From: an uncultured Monoglobus sp.
GTDB taxonomy: Bacteria > Bacillota > Clostridia > Monoglobales > Monoglobaceae
Direction: 5' to 3'
Assembly (NCBI GenBank): GCA_947625055.1
Contig: CANQMT010000001.1
Coordinates: forward strand, 62,001-126,000
DNA: 64,000 nt
A model generated the notes under the pieces. That model was given only the letters and a program-made list of their open reading frames with translations, ran no database searches and had not been told where the DNA came from. This document shows, one piece after another, positions 52,829 to 62,329 of this stretch. Within the stretch, counting starts at the first letter, position 1; every line of letters starts with the position of its first letter. The position numbers and the translations under genes were made by a program.

Positions 52829-54979
52829 TTATTTCCGGTACTCAAGGCGGGGATAGCCGAGGTTCAGGCTGCCGTAAACATCAAGAACTCCGTTGCCGCT
52901 GTAGTTGTTGACAAACACCTCGTTTTGGTCCGGGTAAAGCTTGACAGAGTGCGCGCCGTCGGGAACGGTGATGTCGATCAATCCGTCTTTTACGACACCC
53001 GGCACGGGCGAGAGCTTGCCGTCTATATAGAAATCCACGGTGTCGCCGTCTTTAAGATCATCGCCGCTCAGCGGTGTTATGTGAGCCGTGTAATCCTTCG
53101 GCTTATAAGCTCCGTCGGTGGTTATCCTGCCCGAAGTCGTGGGAACCGCCAGAGGCTTCTCTCCGTTGTTTGTCAAAGTGTTTATGTGAGCAATTACAGC
53201 CTCCGCAAGGCCGCTTCCCTCCGCGATCAACGGAATGTTCTTAAACTCGCCCTGCTCGATGACATAATCGTTAGAGGCAAGGATAATCTTTGTGTCAGCG
53301 TCGTTTTTGTCAAGCTCGGTACCGTCCGCGAGCGTGATGCCGCCGATCTTTTCGCCGACCTCCTTGTTGGGGTCATAACGCACACTCATTCCGCCTATCT
53401 GCGGGAAGCTTCCCGAATAACCGGCGGTGAGAAATCCCGTCTCGGGATCCTGAGCGGTCACAGACGACAAATATCCCTCAAGCGCCGTGAAAAGTATCGC
53501 CGGCGTGATCTCCTTGATACGAACCGTGTTGGAATAAGGCAGGGCGTTGATTATGCTTCCGATAGTGAACTCGCCGTTGGGGACCGACGCGCGGAAACCT
53601 CCGCCGTTCTCTATAGCCACGATCGGCTCGTTTATTTTTCCGCTGTTGTCACGATATTTGTCGGGGGCTATGTTTTCAGCTTCGGTGATCATAGCATCGC
53701 ATATCAGACTGCCGAAGTTTGTCTCGCCCACGCGGCTTTCGGCGATCGATGTTCCGCCGGGTATGTTGACAAGGCCGCCGCCCCAAAGCGTGATCTCGTT
53801 GTCGCCGAGCTTCTGCGCCAGCGTCTTGTTGAGTTCATCACTGACGTCTTTTATCACTTTCGTGACCGCGGGATCGGGGGTAATGTTGTCAAAGAACGCG
53901 CGGGAGAGCATCGTCTCAGTGATAGTAAGATTATTGTTTTCATCAAAATCGATCTCCATTCTGCCGAGATTTGCGCCGCCCGTACCCGTCTGAGCTATCG
54001 TTATGCCGCCTATATTATCGTTCATGACAGTATGGCTGTGTCCGTCGATTATCGCGTCAAGCTCGGTGCCCTCCATAGCTGCCGCAAGCTTGTCGCTTGT
54101 GCAGTAGCCCTGATCGGTCACGCCCATGTGTGCGAGAGCGATGATCACATCAGCGCCCTGCTTGTCGAGGTACTCCGTCTGAGCCTTCGCGGTCTCGACT
54201 TCATCCTTGAACTCAATGCCCTCAAGGTTCTCGGGCTTGGTGGAAACCTCGGTGTCGCGGGTGGTCAGAGCGAATATGCCGATTTTTATGCCGTTCTTTT
54301 CAACAATATAATTCTCGCCGTTCGTCTTTCCGTCTATCGCGCAGAGCGGAGCCCCGTTTTGATATGTATTGGCAGAGATCATCGGAAAATCCGACATGTT
54401 TCTCAGCGCCGCGAGCTGCTCAAGGCCGAAATCAAATTCATGATTGCCGAGGGCCATAACATCGTAGCCCGCGGCATTCATGATCTTTATTACGTCTTCG
54501 CCTTTTGACTGCGAGCCGAGAGCCAGACCCTGGGTCGCGTCGCCGCTGTCGGCGAGGATCGCGCCGTCCAGCTTTTTCAGCGCCGCCACGCTGTCTGCGC
54601 CGATCACAGATGACGAGCCGACCAGCGCGCCGTGCATATCGTTGCTGTGCAGGATCACCGCGCTCCTCTCGGCGTCGGTGATGTCGATTTCCTTTGCTAC
54701 GCCGAGCGGCTCAAGATCGGCGGTCCATTCAAAGACCCTTGCCGTCTCCGCCGCGTCGGGCTCATAGATATTGACAAGCGCCTCAAGCTCACCGTCGCTC
54801 AGCGTTCCGCTTATGCACTTCGCGTCGAGCAGCGCGCCCGAGCCGTCGTAATACGCCGCAAAATGAATGTAGCTTTCCTGCTCCGCGTCCTCCGCAAACA
54901 CGGGCGACAGGGTCAAAATCATTGCCGCCGTAAGAACAAGCGCAGAAATTTTTTGTGTAAATGGTCTTTTCATCATCAT
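52829..54979 (-). CDS. Exported 5'-nucleotidase/metallophosphatase
   Basis: A 716-residue exported enzyme of the UshA/5'-nucleotidase family. Signal peptide 1-29. Residues 35-95 hold a domain also seen in the NlpC/P60 protein at 46985 (FAAYYDGSGALLDAKCIS, ARVFEWTADLEPLG). The metallophosphatase core has SNDMHGAL, DSGDATQGL, ALGNHEFDFG, AHMG and DGHSHTVM; the C-terminal nucleotide-binding domain follows. Residues 625-716 add a small beta domain. There is no LPXTG anchor. It likely releases phosphate from extracellular nucleotides. AGGAGG precedes the ATG cluster at 54979. Confidence 0.9.
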   Translation of the reverse strand: MMMKRPFTQKISALVLTAAMILTLSPVFAEDAEQESYIHFAAYYDGSGALLDAKCISGTLSDGELEALVNIYEPDAAETARVFEWTADLEPLGVAKEIDITDAERSAVILHSNDMHGALVGSSSVIGADSVAALKKLDGAILADSGDATQGLALGSQSKGEDVIKIMNAAGYDVMALGNHEFDFGLEQLAALRNMSDFPMISANTYQNGAPLCAIDGKTNGENYIVEKNGIKIGIFALTTRDTEVSTKPENLEGIEFKDEVETAKAQTEYLDKQGADVIIALAHMGVTDQGYCTSDKLAAAMEGTELDAIIDGHSHTVMNDNIGGITIAQTGTGGANLGRMEIDFDENNNLTITETMLSRAFFDNITPDPAVTKVIKDVSDELNKTLAQKLGDNEITLWGGGLVNIPGGTSIAESRVGETNFGSLICDAMITEAENIAPDKYRDNSGKINEPIVAIENGGGFRASVPNGEFTIGSIINALPYSNTVRIKEITPAILFTALEGYLSSVTAQDPETGFLTAGYSGSFPQIGGMSVRYDPNKEVGEKIGGITLADGTELDKNDADTKIILASNDYVIEQGEFKNIPLIAEGSGLAEAVIAHINTLTNNGEKPLAVPTTSGRITTDGAYKPKDYTAHITPLSGDDLKDGDTVDFYIDGKLSPVPGVVKDGLIDITVPDGAHSVKLYPDQNEVFVNNYSGNGVLDVYGSLNLGYPRLEYRK

Positions 54980-55136
54980 TTTCCTCCTACCGTAAGTTAT
55001 GTTTATAAATTATCATAAATATATTCTATCACAATACCCGCGCATTGTCCATACCGTTTTACGCCGTGAAAACGTTCTTTCACGCAGACCGATCATTATT
55101 TTTGCGTAAAAAGCGCGGAATACGACATGAATGTAA

Positions 55137-55165
55137 TGGACATCGGTAAAAATTTATAGTATAAT
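55137..55165 (+). promoter_or_regulatory. Promoter of the PAP2 gene
   Basis: TGGACA (55137-55142), 17 bases, TATAAT (55160-55165). Confidence 0.75.
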
Positions 55166-55264
55166 TTTACATGACAATAAAAAACGGCAAAAAATAAACT
55201 TACTCATTAACAGAGACAAAAATTAAAGTAAAAATAATAAAACAAAAAAGAAAGGAATGAATTT

Positions 55265-56251
55265 ATGGATATCAGTTATTTGCTTTTGCTCCAGAATTTC
55301 CGAGAGGCGACCGGCGGAGTTTTAAACACGTTTTTCGAGTACATAACAAAACTCGGCGAAACGTCGGTGCTGCTTTTCGTGATCGGCATGATCTATTGTG
55401 GAATTGACAAGAGAGAAGGCATATTTATTATGCTTACGCTGTTTACCAACAGAATAATAAACGGGTTTATAAAAATAACCGTCTGCGCCTACCGCCCGTG
55501 GATACGCGACGCGAGGATCACGCCTGTGCCCGAGGCCAAGGCGGACGCCACCGGATACTCGTTCCCGAGCGGGCACACGACCAACGCGGTCAGCTTTTGG
55601 GGCGGCCTCGCGGTGAACAAAACCGATAAGGTCCGCTGCCCGAGAATTTTGCAGATAATTCTGTGGGCTATCGTGCTGCTCATCGGTTTCTCAAGGAACT
55701 ATCTGGGAGTTCACACGCCGCAGGACGTTGTCGTGGCTCTGGTAATTAGCGTGGCGGTGCTGTTTTTGATATCAAAGCTCATGCCGCTGATCGACAGCAA
55801 ACCCAACGCGGATATTTATACGGCGATCGGCGGAACGGCTCTGTGCCTGCTGCTCATACTCTACGCGGCGCTAAAGTCTTATCCCGTTGACTATGCCGCA
55901 GACGGTTCGGTTATAGTCGAGGGCTCCAAAATGGCCGTTGATTCCTACAAAAACGCGGGAATGGGTATCGGATTTTTTATCGGCTGGATCATTGAGCGCC
56001 GCCTGATAAAGTTTTCGACCGACAAAAACTTCGGCCTGAATATCCTAAGAGCAGTGTTCTGCGTGTTCACATATACGGCGCTTGACCACTTCTCAGGAAA
56101 CGCCTCGAGCATGCTGACGGGTCTCGGCCTCGGTTCCGGACTTTCAAAAGCGCTCGTGCAGTTTGTGCTGATCTTCTATTTCGTCGCTATCGGTCCGGCC
56201 ATAATCAAGCCTTTTGAGAAATTTTTCAAAAAGAGCCAAAAAGCTCAATAA
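55265..56251 (+). CDS. PAP2-family membrane phosphatase
   Basis: A 328-residue protein with about seven or eight membrane helices. The three PAP2 motifs are present: KITVCAYRPW, PSGHTT, and RNYLGVHTPQDV with the catalytic His and Asp. Members remove phosphate from lipid phosphates such as undecaprenyl pyrophosphate or phosphatidate. This one has an extra C-terminal group of helices. GAAAGGAAT precedes the ATG. It may serve wall-lipid recycling; not proven. Confidence 0.9.
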   Translation: MDISYLLLLQNFREATGGVLNTFFEYITKLGETSVLLFVIGMIYCGIDKREGIFIMLTLFTNRIINGFIKITVCAYRPWIRDARITPVPEAKADATGYSFPSGHTTNAVSFWGGLAVNKTDKVRCPRILQIILWAIVLLIGFSRNYLGVHTPQDVVVALVISVAVLFLISKLMPLIDSKPNADIYTAIGGTALCLLLILYAALKSYPVDYAADGSVIVEGSKMAVDSYKNAGMGIGFFIGWIIERRLIKFSTDKNFGLNILRAVFCVFTYTALDHFSGNASSMLTGLGLGSGLSKALVQFVLIFYFVAIGPAIIKPFEKFFKKSQKAQ

Positions 56252-56269
56252 ATAAGCATTGCCGCGTTG

Positions 56270-57670
56270 TTACGCACTTAGTCTGCGTTTGCTTATGCCG
56301 AGGGTGTCTTTTTCCCAAATGCGACTGAGGTAAAGTATAAAGAGTATCAGAGCCGACAGGCCGTTGCTGACAACGACCGAGTACCAGATGCTCTCAACGC
56401 CCATATGCAGAACGTTTTGGCAAAAGTAGATCGTCGCGAAGCGGAACACCCACAGACGGGCCGCTTCAACAAGCATGGTTATTTTTGTCCTGCCCGAGGC
56501 ATTCAGCAGTCCCATTGTGCAATTATACACATTGTTGGTAAAGCACCAGAACGCCATTATCGAGAGAAAGTCGACCGCCATTGAAAGGACCTCGTCGTCC
56601 GTGGTCAACACGCCCGCGATCGCCGTGCCTATGGGACGGTAGGAGAGAAACCGACCCAAAACGAACAGCATGACGACTCCGGTCAGGGTTGCGATCCGGT
56701 AGCCGCGCTCCGCGCGTTTGATCTGACCCGCGCCGAGGTTCTGGCCGACAATGGTCGATGTAGCCGAACCTATAGCGGTCGACGGCAGGGTAATTATGCC
56801 GTTAATTCTGTTTCCGATGCCGTAGGCCGCCATGGCTGACGAGCCGAAAACGTAAACATTCTTTGACATCAGAACAAAGCCGAATTGCATCGCGCTGCTG
56901 CCTATCGCCGTGGGCAGACCCACGGAGATGATCTGTTTTATCATTTTTCTCTGCGGTTTAAGCATCGGGAGCTCAAGATATATGTCGTTTTTGCGGTTTA
57001 AGAGGTACTTCATTCCCACCGCCGCGCACGGGACCTTTGACAGCAGTGTGGCCAGAGCCACGCCGCCGATGCCCAGATCAAGCGTCATAAGAAACAGCGG
57101 GTCGAGAACCATGTTGATCAGGATTCCCAAAAGATTCAGCAGCATCGGGAACACGGTGTTGCCCTGCGACTGATTGACCGCCGAGAACAGATTTATTATA
57201 AACAAAAGCGGCGTGTCAAGCATGACGATCCGAAGGTATATGTTGCCGAGATCGAATATCTCGCCCTCGGCGCCGATCCAGCGCGTGATGAGCGGTGTGC
57301 ACAGCACAAGCGCCGCGGTGCAGGCAAACGAAAACACCATAGCGCACAAGAAGATCTGGTTCGCCATGTGCTTTGCCTTGACCGGGTTATCCGCGCCGAT
57401 ATACTGCGACATCAGAATAGATCCCGCCATTGTTATTCCCTGACCGAACGCTATGACGGTGTTCTGCACCGGCGAGACCATTGAGATCGCAGCCTGCGGG
57501 CCGGTGCCTATCTTCCCGAGCCAATAGGTGTCGGTGAGGTTGTACATATGCTGCAAAAGGTTGGTCACGATTATCGGCGCTGCGATCAGGATCAGCGCTT
57601 TGAATATGCTTCCGCGAATTATAAGCTCGCTGTTGTTTTTAACAAAAAATATGTTTTTAAGCTTATTCAA
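56270..57670 (-). CDS. MATE-family efflux transporter
   Basis: A 466-residue 12-helix MATE transporter with the first block FKALILIAAPIIVTNLLQHM and a clear internal repeat (ISVGLPTAIGSSAMQF). It lacks the ATPase domain of the MATE fusion at 42305. I placed the start at TTG 57670, eight bases after AAGGAG; the frame is open to another TTG at 57688, which lies inside the ribosome site. It sits next to a frameshifted aldo-keto reductase. The substrate is unknown. Confidence 0.88.
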   Translation of the reverse strand: MNKLKNIFFVKNNSELIIRGSIFKALILIAAPIIVTNLLQHMYNLTDTYWLGKIGTGPQAAISMVSPVQNTVIAFGQGITMAGSILMSQYIGADNPVKAKHMANQIFLCAMVFSFACTAALVLCTPLITRWIGAEGEIFDLGNIYLRIVMLDTPLLFIINLFSAVNQSQGNTVFPMLLNLLGILINMVLDPLFLMTLDLGIGGVALATLLSKVPCAAVGMKYLLNRKNDIYLELPMLKPQRKMIKQIISVGLPTAIGSSAMQFGFVLMSKNVYVFGSSAMAAYGIGNRINGIITLPSTAIGSATSTIVGQNLGAGQIKRAERGYRIATLTGVVMLFVLGRFLSYRPIGTAIAGVLTTDDEVLSMAVDFLSIMAFWCFTNNVYNCTMGLLNASGRTKITMLVEAARLWVFRFATIYFCQNVLHMGVESIWYSVVVSNGLSALILFILYLSRIWEKDTLGISKRRLSA

Positions 57671-57684
57671 ATCAACGTCTCCTT

Positions 57685-58826
57685 TCAAGCGTTCCCGTCC
57701 GTGTCGCTTTCGTAAAGCTCCGCGAATTTTTCAAGCTCCCCGCGGATATGTATGTGCTGCGGACAGGCCTTCTCACATTTTCCACATTTCACGCAGTCGA
57801 GCGCTCTGCCGCGGTCAAGCGAGGCGCGGCGATAGTACATGCCCGACTTTTTGCCGGTCGATGTGAACATATTTAAAAGTCCGAGATACGAGGGAATGTT
57901 GATGTTTTTCGGGCACTCCTCCACACAGTATTTGCAGTTCGTGCATGGCGTTATCTTATCGTTTATGACCTCGGTAACGCGGCTCAGCATTTCGCGCTCC
58001 GCTCCGCTCAAGGGGTTGAAATCGGCCATGTATGATGTGTTGTCGAGCATTTGATCCATGTCGCTCATTCCGCTTAAAACCATCGCGCAGTTATCAAGCG
58101 ACGCGGCAAAACGTATCGCGTATGACGCCGGCGAGCCGCCTGCGCCGTATTCTTTCATCAGCTTTTCCGCGTCGGACGGAAGCGACGCGAGCGAGCCGCC
58201 CTTGACGGGCTCCATGGCGATCACGGGCTTTCCGTGCCACAGGGCCGTCTCATAGCAGAGGCGCCCGACTGTATCGCCGAGCTGTTCCAGTCGAGGTAAT
58301 TGAGCTGGAGCTGAACTATATCCACCTCGGGGTGCGCGGTCAGTATCTCATCCAAAAGTTCGGCGTCGTCGTGGAATGAGAAGCCGATGTATTTCGCAAG
58401 GCCGCGTTCTTTGAGACTGCTCAAAAACTCGAAGCCTCCGAATTTTTGCGTGTTTATATACCGCTCTCTGCACATGTTGTGAAGCAGATAAATGTCAAAA
58501 TGATCGACTCCGCAGCGGCGGAGCTGCTCGTCAAAATAGGCGGGATACTCGTCTCCGCTTTTCACGCGTATTATCGGCATTTTGTCGCAGAGTATGTACT
58601 TATCCCGCGGATAGCGGTCGGTCAGACAGCGTCTGACAGCCGTCTCCGAAAGCTCGCCGTGATAGCCGTAGGCGGTGTCAAAATACGAAAATCCCCGCTC
58701 GATGAAGCGGTCGACCATTTCGCTTACCAGATCGAAGTTTATGCTTTTCGGGTCCTCCTTGTCAAGCAGCGGCAGCCGCATGGTACCGAACCCTAATTTC
58801 TTCGCCGAACTTAATATATCAATCAT
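57685..58826 (-). pseudogene. Aldo-keto reductase with C-terminal ferredoxin domain, frameshifted
   Basis: The first part (start ATG 58826, MIDILSSAKKLGFGTMRLPL) matches an aldo-keto reductase up to QLQLNYLDWNSSAIQS, then reads SGASAMRRPCGTESP and stops. The sequence continues in the next frame as RLCYETALWHGKPVIAMEPV and ends with 4Fe-4S motifs CTNCKYCVEECPKNI and CVKCGKCEKACP. One base appears lost near 58261-58268, at a run of G/C. Corrected, it would be about 380 residues. It may be a real mutation or a sequencing error. Family role: NAD(P)H-dependent carbonyl reduction with electrons from ferredoxin-like clusters. Confidence 0.85.
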
Positions 58827-58846
58827 TAGCATGTCTCCTTTTCTAT

Positions 58847-61018
58847 TCATATGATCCCCGCCCGAACGCAGGCGCTTCGGAATGACGCAAACGGCACGAA
58901 CATCTGCGCGAAGCTCTTTGTGCTCGCCGTTCCGCAAAGCACCGCGTCGCCGACAGCGGTCTTTTTGCCGCCCTGAAAGCCGGATGGCTTAAACGACATA
59001 ACGTATTTAAACGTCGGCACGCCGGCCTCGAGGTATTTTCTGTCGCCCGTGAGCTCATACGCGGCCGCGAGCGCCTCGAGAATAAGCGGGTTGTTGCCGT
59101 TCCGCTTGAGGCTCGGCAGTTCTTTATAATAAAACAGGCCGCTATCTAGCCTCGCGTTTTCTATCAGGTCGTCAACGGCCGAGATTATCATTTCCTTGAT
59201 CTCCGGATCGGGCTTCACGCGGTAATAGCGCATCAGACTGCATGCCGCGACCGAGATCATAAACACGACTCTTATCGCGGTGTTTTCAAGATATGGCGAG
59301 AGCCAAAGCCCGTATTCGTCCTTCCAGTCCCTGAAATGCCCGACTATCCAATCGCATTTTCGGAGCCACTTCTTGTCGCCGGTCTCATTATAAAGCGCGG
59401 TCAGCGTTCTGAGCGCCCAGCCCGTTTCGCGAGCGCTCGACCGCCCGCTCTTTTCGAACACGGGCTGCTCAAGCAGACGCAGCACATTTTCACCTATACC
59501 CACGGCTGCGTTGTACGCGTCGGCGTCGCCTGTAAAGTGATAGAGGTCAAGCAGTCCCTCGACCCATTGGTGACTGCACGCGATCTTGCCGTTTTTGCAA
59601 TGGCCGTTGGTGTGCTCCCACTGACCGTGAAGGCGCAGCGGATCATCGCTGAAGTGGCATATGTCCACGTCAATCTGGTGTTTCGCGGAAACGAGCAGAT
59701 AATCCATGAACCGCCTGATCCCGGTCCGCGCGTACATCAGCGCGCAGGCGTGGGGAAAGTCGTATTCGTTGTTTGTCCAAACAAGCTCACCGCCGCCGCG
59801 GCCCTGATTGGTATAGCCCATGTTCGGCGAGTCGCCCCAGTTGAGCATCCCGTAACATCTCGAATGTTCGTCAGCCTTGTTAATCAGAAATATCTCGGTC
59901 TCGCTGTCGTATTTGTCACAGAACACATCTTCAAACACGCCCGAGTCAGCAAACACCCGCGGATTTATCACGGGTCTGTCGGGCATTTGATAAATGATGC
60001 TCCTGTTGTTTATCTCCTTGAGGTCCGCGCCGCGGTGGAAGTGAAACATCAGCTTCTGCTCCCTCGCCATTCCGCTCTGCATAACTATACACTCCGAACT
60101 CTCGGGCACAAGCTCCGCGCAAAAGCCGTTCCCGTCGGCTGCGAAAGCCTTGGGAAAGTTCTGGTGCGGCTGGAATATCGTGGCGCTGAGCCCGAAGTCA
60201 TCATCCGAACAATCGGCAAAAAAAGTGCCGTAAAAAACCTCAGCAATATGCTCGTTCGGCTCATAGAGCAGCCTATCGGCGTCAATGACGACGCGCGGAT
60301 CGCTGCCGGTAAAATATTCCGTTTCGTGGTTTGTTAGTGAAACGACCGCCCTTGACGCCGCTTCCGCGCGGCTGTGGCTTATCGTAAGCGATTTGATCCG
60401 CAGCGGCTCTGTTTCGGTATTTGTGAGCGTATATCCCAGCTCGAACCAATTCTTTTCCGCATAAAAAGTCAGATCTATCCGCGCGGCGTACGTCTTGCCG
60501 CCGCCCGTGTGTCTGCCGTTAAGAGTCAGAGCAGCGCACATCCGTCCGCCCTCCTTGACGCTTATATCGTCGGTTTGAAAGTCATATTCAGTTCCGTCCG
60601 TGTCAACGAGCCGCGGGCAGGATATGCAGCTCCCGAAATTCTTGTTTCCAAACTTTATGCACTCGAAAATTTGGTTTTTCTTCCTCGATAATTCAAGCGT
60701 AAGATCTCCGCATTTTACAGTCCGTCCGTTCAGTTTTATCGGTTGAAACTCGCCCGAGCCGCCGCGCTCAGGGTCAAAAAAGTAATCTACTTCGGCGTTT
60801 CCGGGCAGATCGGCCATGCACCGCACAAAAAGCCATTTCACGCTGCCGTCGCTTCGGCGCGCCGTTGCTCTGATTTCCGACGGACAGACGTTACCTTCCC
60901 GGTCGACGACCGCGCCTTTCGGCTCCGGCATAACACCGGGCTTAAACGGTAAACCGAAAAAAACGTGCTCTCTCGTCCTTTCGCCGGCGTAGGTCTTTTC
61001 AAAATGCAGCTTAATCAT
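58847..61018 (-). CDS. Exo-rhamnogalacturonan lyase-like protein (PL26/YetA type)
   Basis: A 723-residue protein without signal peptide. The N-terminal half is beta-rich (FGLPFKPGVMPEPKG, VKWLFVRCMADLPG); the C-terminal half is an alpha-barrel (WVEGLLDLYHFTGDADAYNA, RETGWALRTLTALYNETGDK). Layout and length resemble PL26 exo-rhamnogalacturonan lyases and YetA of Bacillus; I cannot identify the catalytic residues. If right, it degrades imported pectin fragments. ATG 61018 follows GGAGG; GTG 61021 is less likely. An inverted repeat upstream suggests substrate control. Confidence 0.65.
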   Translation of the reverse strand: MIKLHFEKTYAGERTREHVFFGLPFKPGVMPEPKGAVVDREGNVCPSEIRATARRSDGSVKWLFVRCMADLPGNAEVDYFFDPERGGSGEFQPIKLNGRTVKCGDLTLELSRKKNQIFECIKFGNKNFGSCISCPRLVDTDGTEYDFQTDDISVKEGGRMCAALTLNGRHTGGGKTYAARIDLTFYAEKNWFELGYTLTNTETEPLRIKSLTISHSRAEAASRAVVSLTNHETEYFTGSDPRVVIDADRLLYEPNEHIAEVFYGTFFADCSDDDFGLSATIFQPHQNFPKAFAADGNGFCAELVPESSECIVMQSGMAREQKLMFHFHRGADLKEINNRSIIYQMPDRPVINPRVFADSGVFEDVFCDKYDSETEIFLINKADEHSRCYGMLNWGDSPNMGYTNQGRGGGELVWTNNEYDFPHACALMYARTGIRRFMDYLLVSAKHQIDVDICHFSDDPLRLHGQWEHTNGHCKNGKIACSHQWVEGLLDLYHFTGDADAYNAAVGIGENVLRLLEQPVFEKSGRSSARETGWALRTLTALYNETGDKKWLRKCDWIVGHFRDWKDEYGLWLSPYLENTAIRVVFMISVAACSLMRYYRVKPDPEIKEMIISAVDDLIENARLDSGLFYYKELPSLKRNGNNPLILEALAAAYELTGDRKYLEAGVPTFKYVMSFKPSGFQGGKKTAVGDAVLCGTASTKSFAQMFVPFASFRSACVRAGII

Positions 61019-61047
61019 CACGAGGCCTCCGTTTTATGTTAATTAAG

Positions 61048-61111
61048 TTGTTGTATGTTATCATAGTAACTTTATGATTTATATTATACAACAAAAAATA
61101 TATGTTTTCTA
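61048..61111 (-). promoter_or_regulatory. Promoter and inverted-repeat operator of the lyase-like gene
   Basis: Minus strand TAGAAA (61111-61106), 17 bases, TATAAT (61088-61083). An inverted repeat TTGTTGTAT (61048-61056) / ATACAACAA (61086-61094) flanks the transcription start and may bind a local regulator not seen in the window. Confidence 0.55.
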
Positions 61112-61180
61112 TTTAAAACTTGACATATTTTAAAAAAATCTTTGATTTTTTGCGTTCTTTATAAATCCTTCCTCATAAAG

Positions 61181-61215
61181 AAAAGACATATCGCAATTCA
61201 AACGATATGCCTTTT
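61181..61215 (-). terminator. Terminator of the SPFH gene
   Basis: Stem AAAAGGCATATCG / CGATATGTCTTTT on the minus strand (one G-T pair) with a 9-base loop. Confidence 0.7.
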
Positions 61216-61279
61216 ATTATACACTGTCCGACAGATTTTAATAAATTATTGTTTATGTCCGTCCTATGGCATTTTACGG

Positions 61280-62284
61280 TTAAACCGTTTCGGTTCCGCA
61301 TTCGGAGCAATATTTGCCCGTCACCATTTTGCGGCATTTGGGGCAGAACCGATCGCCCGCGGGCGCGGCCTGCTGAGACGCGGACTGTTGAGCCGCCACG
61401 TTCTGTTGATTCATCTGGTTCATTTGCTGTGTCATCTGCTGTGCCATAGCGAGGCCCATTCCCATTTGCGCGCCTGCCGCCGCGACGTTGCCGCCTGCGT
61501 TCGGGTTGTTCATGCTGTTCGCCATCTGAACGGCCGCGTAGTTTGAGATATTGTTGCCGACGAACGAGGTCGCCGCGACCTGCTCGGCCACCTTCATGAC
61601 ATCCTCGGGATAGTTCACGTCTGCGATCGTAAGGTCGACCGTGTCCATGCCGAACGTTCTCGTAATTCCGTTGAGCTGCGAGCAGATCTCGTTGCCTATC
61701 ACAAGGCTGTTCGCCTGAATGTTGATCAGCGCGTTTGTGGTGATGTTGCTCTGGCCTTTCAGGATCGACTCCGCGATCACCGCGTTGAGCTTGCCCATGA
61801 TACGCTCCGAGATGTCGTCGATCGTGAACTCGTCCTTAACGCCCGCAATCGACGCGATGAAGGTTTTGATCGCCTCGGCGTCGTCCGAGAACTTGACCAC
61901 TACATTTCCGTTCATTCCGACCGGTATGCCCGAGGGGACCTCAGCCGTGGGGATCATGATCCTCTGGCGGGTGCCCCAGTTGACGAGGACCTGCTTTGTG
62001 TTGATGAAGTAAACCTCGGCCCTCATGCCGGTGTCGCCAAATAAGTGGATCCAGCCCTTGAGGGTGCTGAGAAACGGCGTTATATCGCTGTCGATATCGA
62101 AGTTTCCTTCTTTTTCAAACACGCCTGTCTCCACGCCGTCAGCGTAGAAAATTGCCTTCTGTCCTGGACGCACGATCAGGTGCGAACCCTTTTTGATCTC
62201 TTTAGCGGGCCACTTATGGCAAAGGACGTCGGATCGCGACTCATCCCATTCTATAGTGTCTCTGCCCTGTCCAAACCAAGCCAT
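61280..62284 (-). CDS. SPFH-domain protein with C-terminal zinc ribbon (YdjI-like)
   Basis: A 334-residue protein. SPFH core about residues 25-240 (LIVRPGQKAIFYADGVETGVF; ALINIQANSLVIGNEI). Then a Met/Gln-rich linker (AQQMTQQMNQMNQQNVAAQQ), and a zinc ribbon at the end (FCPKCRKM, KYCSECGTE). This layout matches the YdjI/virion-core-protein group. In Bacillus, YdjGHI bind a PspA-like protein and protect membranes under stress. With the zinc-ribbon gene upstream it forms the same pair; no PspA or YdjH gene is seen. GAGAGGAA precedes the ATG. Confidence 0.85.
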   Translation of the reverse strand: MAWFGQGRDTIEWDESRSDVLCHKWPAKEIKKGSHLIVRPGQKAIFYADGVETGVFEKEGNFDIDSDITPFLSTLKGWIHLFGDTGMRAEVYFINTKQVLVNWGTRQRIMIPTAEVPSGIPVGMNGNVVVKFSDDAEAIKTFIASIAGVKDEFTIDDISERIMGKLNAVIAESILKGQSNITTNALINIQANSLVIGNEICSQLNGITRTFGMDTVDLTIADVNYPEDVMKVAEQVAATSFVGNNISNYAAVQMANSMNNPNAGGNVAAAGAQMGMGLAMAQQMTQQMNQMNQQNVAAQQSASQQAAPAGDRFCPKCRKMVTGKYCSECGTETV

Positions 62285-62329
62285 AATTAATTCCTCTCTT
62301 TCTATGTTTATTTTATTTGATTTCGTGTG

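Noticed and set aside
52775-54508. 577-codon frame opposite the nucleotidase
   Set aside because: Long only because of GC-rich codon use in the real gene; no promoter, no motif, crosses the bidirectional terminator.
59336-60337. 333-codon frame opposite the lyase-like gene
   Set aside because: Antisense shadow; no ribosome site and no domain.
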